From contig CAKRNI010000095.1 in assembly GCA_934370915.1 (NCBI GenBank), forward strand, positions 1 through 9,120: 9,120 nucleotides of DNA, read 5' to 3'. The translations under genes and the position numbers were made by a program. Numbering within the stretch: the stretch's first letter is position 1; each line of letters begins with the position of its first letter. Under the pieces are notes generated by a model, which saw nothing but the letters and a program-made list of their open reading frames with translations, had not been told where the DNA came from and did no database searches. Source of the stretch: an uncultured Lachnospiraceae bacterium (GTDB lineage Bacteria; Bacillota; Clostridia; Lachnospirales; Lachnospiraceae). Positions 8,220 through 9,120 of this stretch are shown here, one piece after another.

Positions 8220-8258
8220 AAAGCCCGGCACTTTCTTTCCTGAAAATGGCGGGCTTTT
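8220..8258 (+). terminator. Intrinsic terminator after the FMN-binding-like gene
   Basis: An 8-bp perfect stem pairs AAAGCCCG (8220-8227) with CGGGCTTT (8250-8257) around a 22-nt loop in which a short TTTC/GAAA pairing is also possible. The 3' arm runs into TTTT (8255-8258). It lies 43 nt past the stop codon at 8174-8176 and separates this unit from the lipoprotein gene. The T tract is short, so leakage is possible. Confidence 0.75.
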
Positions 8259-8290
8259 ATCTGTGTTTATGTACTGCTCATGTTCTTCCT

Positions 8291-8348
8291 CAATTTTTTA
8301 TTATTTTTAAATTACCCACTTGACAAATCGTTTTTCCTCCTGTATACT
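8291..8348 (+). promoter_or_regulatory. Strong sigma-A promoter with A/T-rich upstream block, for the solute-binding protein gene
   Basis: A perfect -35 TTGACA (8320-8325) and a five-of-six -10 TATACT (8343-8348) are separated by the ideal 17 bases. Positions 8292-8313 are almost purely A/T, which stands out in this GC-rich window and fits an UP element that binds RNA polymerase alpha subunits. Transcription should begin near 8355, giving a leader of about 77 nt. There is no extended TGn motif at the -10 box. Confidence 0.9.
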
Positions 8349-8356
8349 CTTCACCA

Positions 8357-8396
8357 TAGTAACAATTTACCACGCTAAATTGAAATCTTAATACTA
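8357..8396 (+). promoter_or_regulatory. Nested inverted repeat at the start of the lipoprotein transcript
   Basis: A perfect 7-bp dyad, CAATTTA (8363-8369) and TAAATTG (8376-8382), surrounds a 6-nt centre. An outer pair TAGTA (8357-8361) and TACTA (8392-8396) encloses it. The dyad starts right at the predicted transcription start. It could be an operator for a repressor of the transporter operon or a 5' hairpin that protects the mRNA; it lacks a T tract, so it is not a terminator. The repeat is seen directly; its role is inferred. Confidence 0.5.
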
Positions 8397-8431
8397 CGAT
8401 AAATCAATCAGTATACAAGGAGGAACCATCC

Positions 8432-9120
8432 ATGAAGAAATTCAACCAGCTTCTCATCTTAGGTACAACACTTTTATTATCCGCTGCGGCACTCACCGGA
8501 TGTTCCGGTTCCTCCGCACTGGGCGCTACGACAGCACAGACGACTTCCGGTGAAACAACAACTCCGCAGACAGACGCAGGGATCATTGCCTCCGAGACAA
8601 CCGGTTCCAATAACCGTCTGAACGACATCTTAGAGCGCGGCTACATCGAGATCGCCACCGAGCCGTATTTCGCTCCGAACGAGTTCATTGATCCTACAAA
8701 GAGCGGTGAGGACGCCTACACCGGTTCCGATATCGAACTTGCAAAGTTTATCGGAGAATCCCTCGGCGTCGAGGTCCGTTTGAAACCGATGGATTTCACA
8801 AGCGTTCTCGGAAGCATCACGACCGGAAAATATGATCTTGCGATCTCTGCCTTAGCCTACACACCGGCAAGAGCTGAGACCATGAACCTCTCCAAGGGTT
8901 ACTATTTCGGAGACGAAGATCCGCAGACAGCATACGGCATTCTGGTCCGCAAGGAAGATGTTGACAGCATCAAATCCTTCAACGATCTTGCAGATAAGGT
9001 GGTCGTTGCCCAGAATGGTTCCCTTCAGGAGCAGTTCGTACAGGAGCAGATCCCGGCTTACAAAAAATACAACCGTGTTTCCTCCACAAACGATGGTTTC
9101 CTGATGGTCGAGACCGGAAA
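8432..9120 (+). CDS. Family 3 solute-binding lipoprotein of an amino-acid-type ABC importer, 3' end cut by the window
   Basis: The visible 229 residues are the front of an extracellular substrate receptor that delivers a small polar substrate, probably an amino acid, to an ABC permease. A lipoprotein signal (MKKF, hydrophobic core, lipobox LTGC) puts the lipidated cysteine at C24. A Thr/Ser-rich linker (25-58) tethers the domain to the membrane. Family 3 features follow: LNDILERGYIEIATEP at about 63-78, the YTGSDIELAKFIGESLG block near 96-112, GKYDLAISAL at 132-141, and TPARAETM at 144-151 with R147 in the place that usually grips the substrate carboxylate. The second lobe begins near 165 (TAYGILVRKED). 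The ATG at 8432 follows AAGGAGGA (8417-8424) by 7 nt, an excellent site. About 50-70 more residues are expected past the edge. The promoter at 8320-8348 drives it; permease and ATPase genes probably lie downstream. The exact substrate cannot be told. Confidence 0.93.
   Translation, partial: MKKFNQLLILGTTLLLSAAALTGCSGSSALGATTAQTTSGETTTPQTDAGIIASETTGSNNRLNDILERGYIEIATEPYFAPNEFIDPTKSGEDAYTGSDIELAKFIGESLGVEVRLKPMDFTSVLGSITTGKYDLAISALAYTPARAETMNLSKGYYFGDEDPQTAYGILVRKEDVDSIKSFNDLADKVVVAQNGSLQEQFVQEQIPAYKKYNRVSSTNDGFLMVETG

Noticed and set aside
8357..8431. Riboswitch or T-box in the solute-binding protein leader
   Set aside because: The leader of about 77 nt is too short for known amino-acid riboswitches or a T-box, lacks a terminator/antiterminator pair, and contains no T-box consensus that I could see.
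8404..8628. 74-codon minus-strand frame opposite the solute-binding protein start
   Set aside because: It overlaps the ribosome site and signal peptide region of a clear lipoprotein gene; its valine/alanine-rich translation is the shadow of the Thr/Ser-rich linker.

Overview
The window looks like ordinary chromosomal DNA from a moderately GC-rich member of the Bacillota, class Clostridia, most likely Lachnospiraceae. This is inferred from an AddAB-type (not RecBCD) recombination nuclease, strong AGGAGG-type ribosome binding sites, a consensus sigma-A promoter with an A/T-rich upstream block, and the general look of the proteins. The species cannot be told from the sequence alone.

Layout, left to right: (1) positions 1-204 hold the last 67 codons of an unrecognised plus-strand gene. 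(2) A strong hairpin at 233-277, with a T tract on both strands, separates this gene from the convergent addBA operon. (3) Positions 280-7415 on the minus strand hold addB (first in the operon, 1143 aa) and addA (1234 aa). Their stop and start codons overlap as TAATG. Both carry all the motifs expected of a working enzyme: seven-motif helicase plus nuclease in AddA; P-loop, nuclease and four-cysteine iron-sulfur site in AddB. (4) A 287-bp divergent intergenic region (7416-7702) holds a possible addB promoter and a run of four small dyads just upstream of addB. (5) Positions 7703-8176 on the plus strand encode a small single-pass membrane protein with an outward-facing domain resembling an FMN-binding domain but without the usual flavin-attachment threonine. 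It ends in its own terminator. (6) A near-perfect sigma-A promoter at 8320-8348 and a leader with a nested dyad precede a family 3 solute-binding lipoprotein (8432 to the window edge), the receptor of an amino-acid-type ABC importer whose permease and ATPase genes would lie beyond the right edge.

Functionally, AddA and AddB form one heterodimer that resects double-strand DNA breaks for RecA-dependent repair. The two plus-strand genes on the right are envelope proteins with no evident link to repair; they are separated by a terminator and a new promoter, so they are probably independent units. I saw no mobile element, CRISPR array, tRNA or rRNA, and no sign of a new multi-gene system. The items worth a second look are small: the degenerate FMN-binding-like protein, the dyad at the start of the lipoprotein transcript, and the hairpin-rich addB leader.
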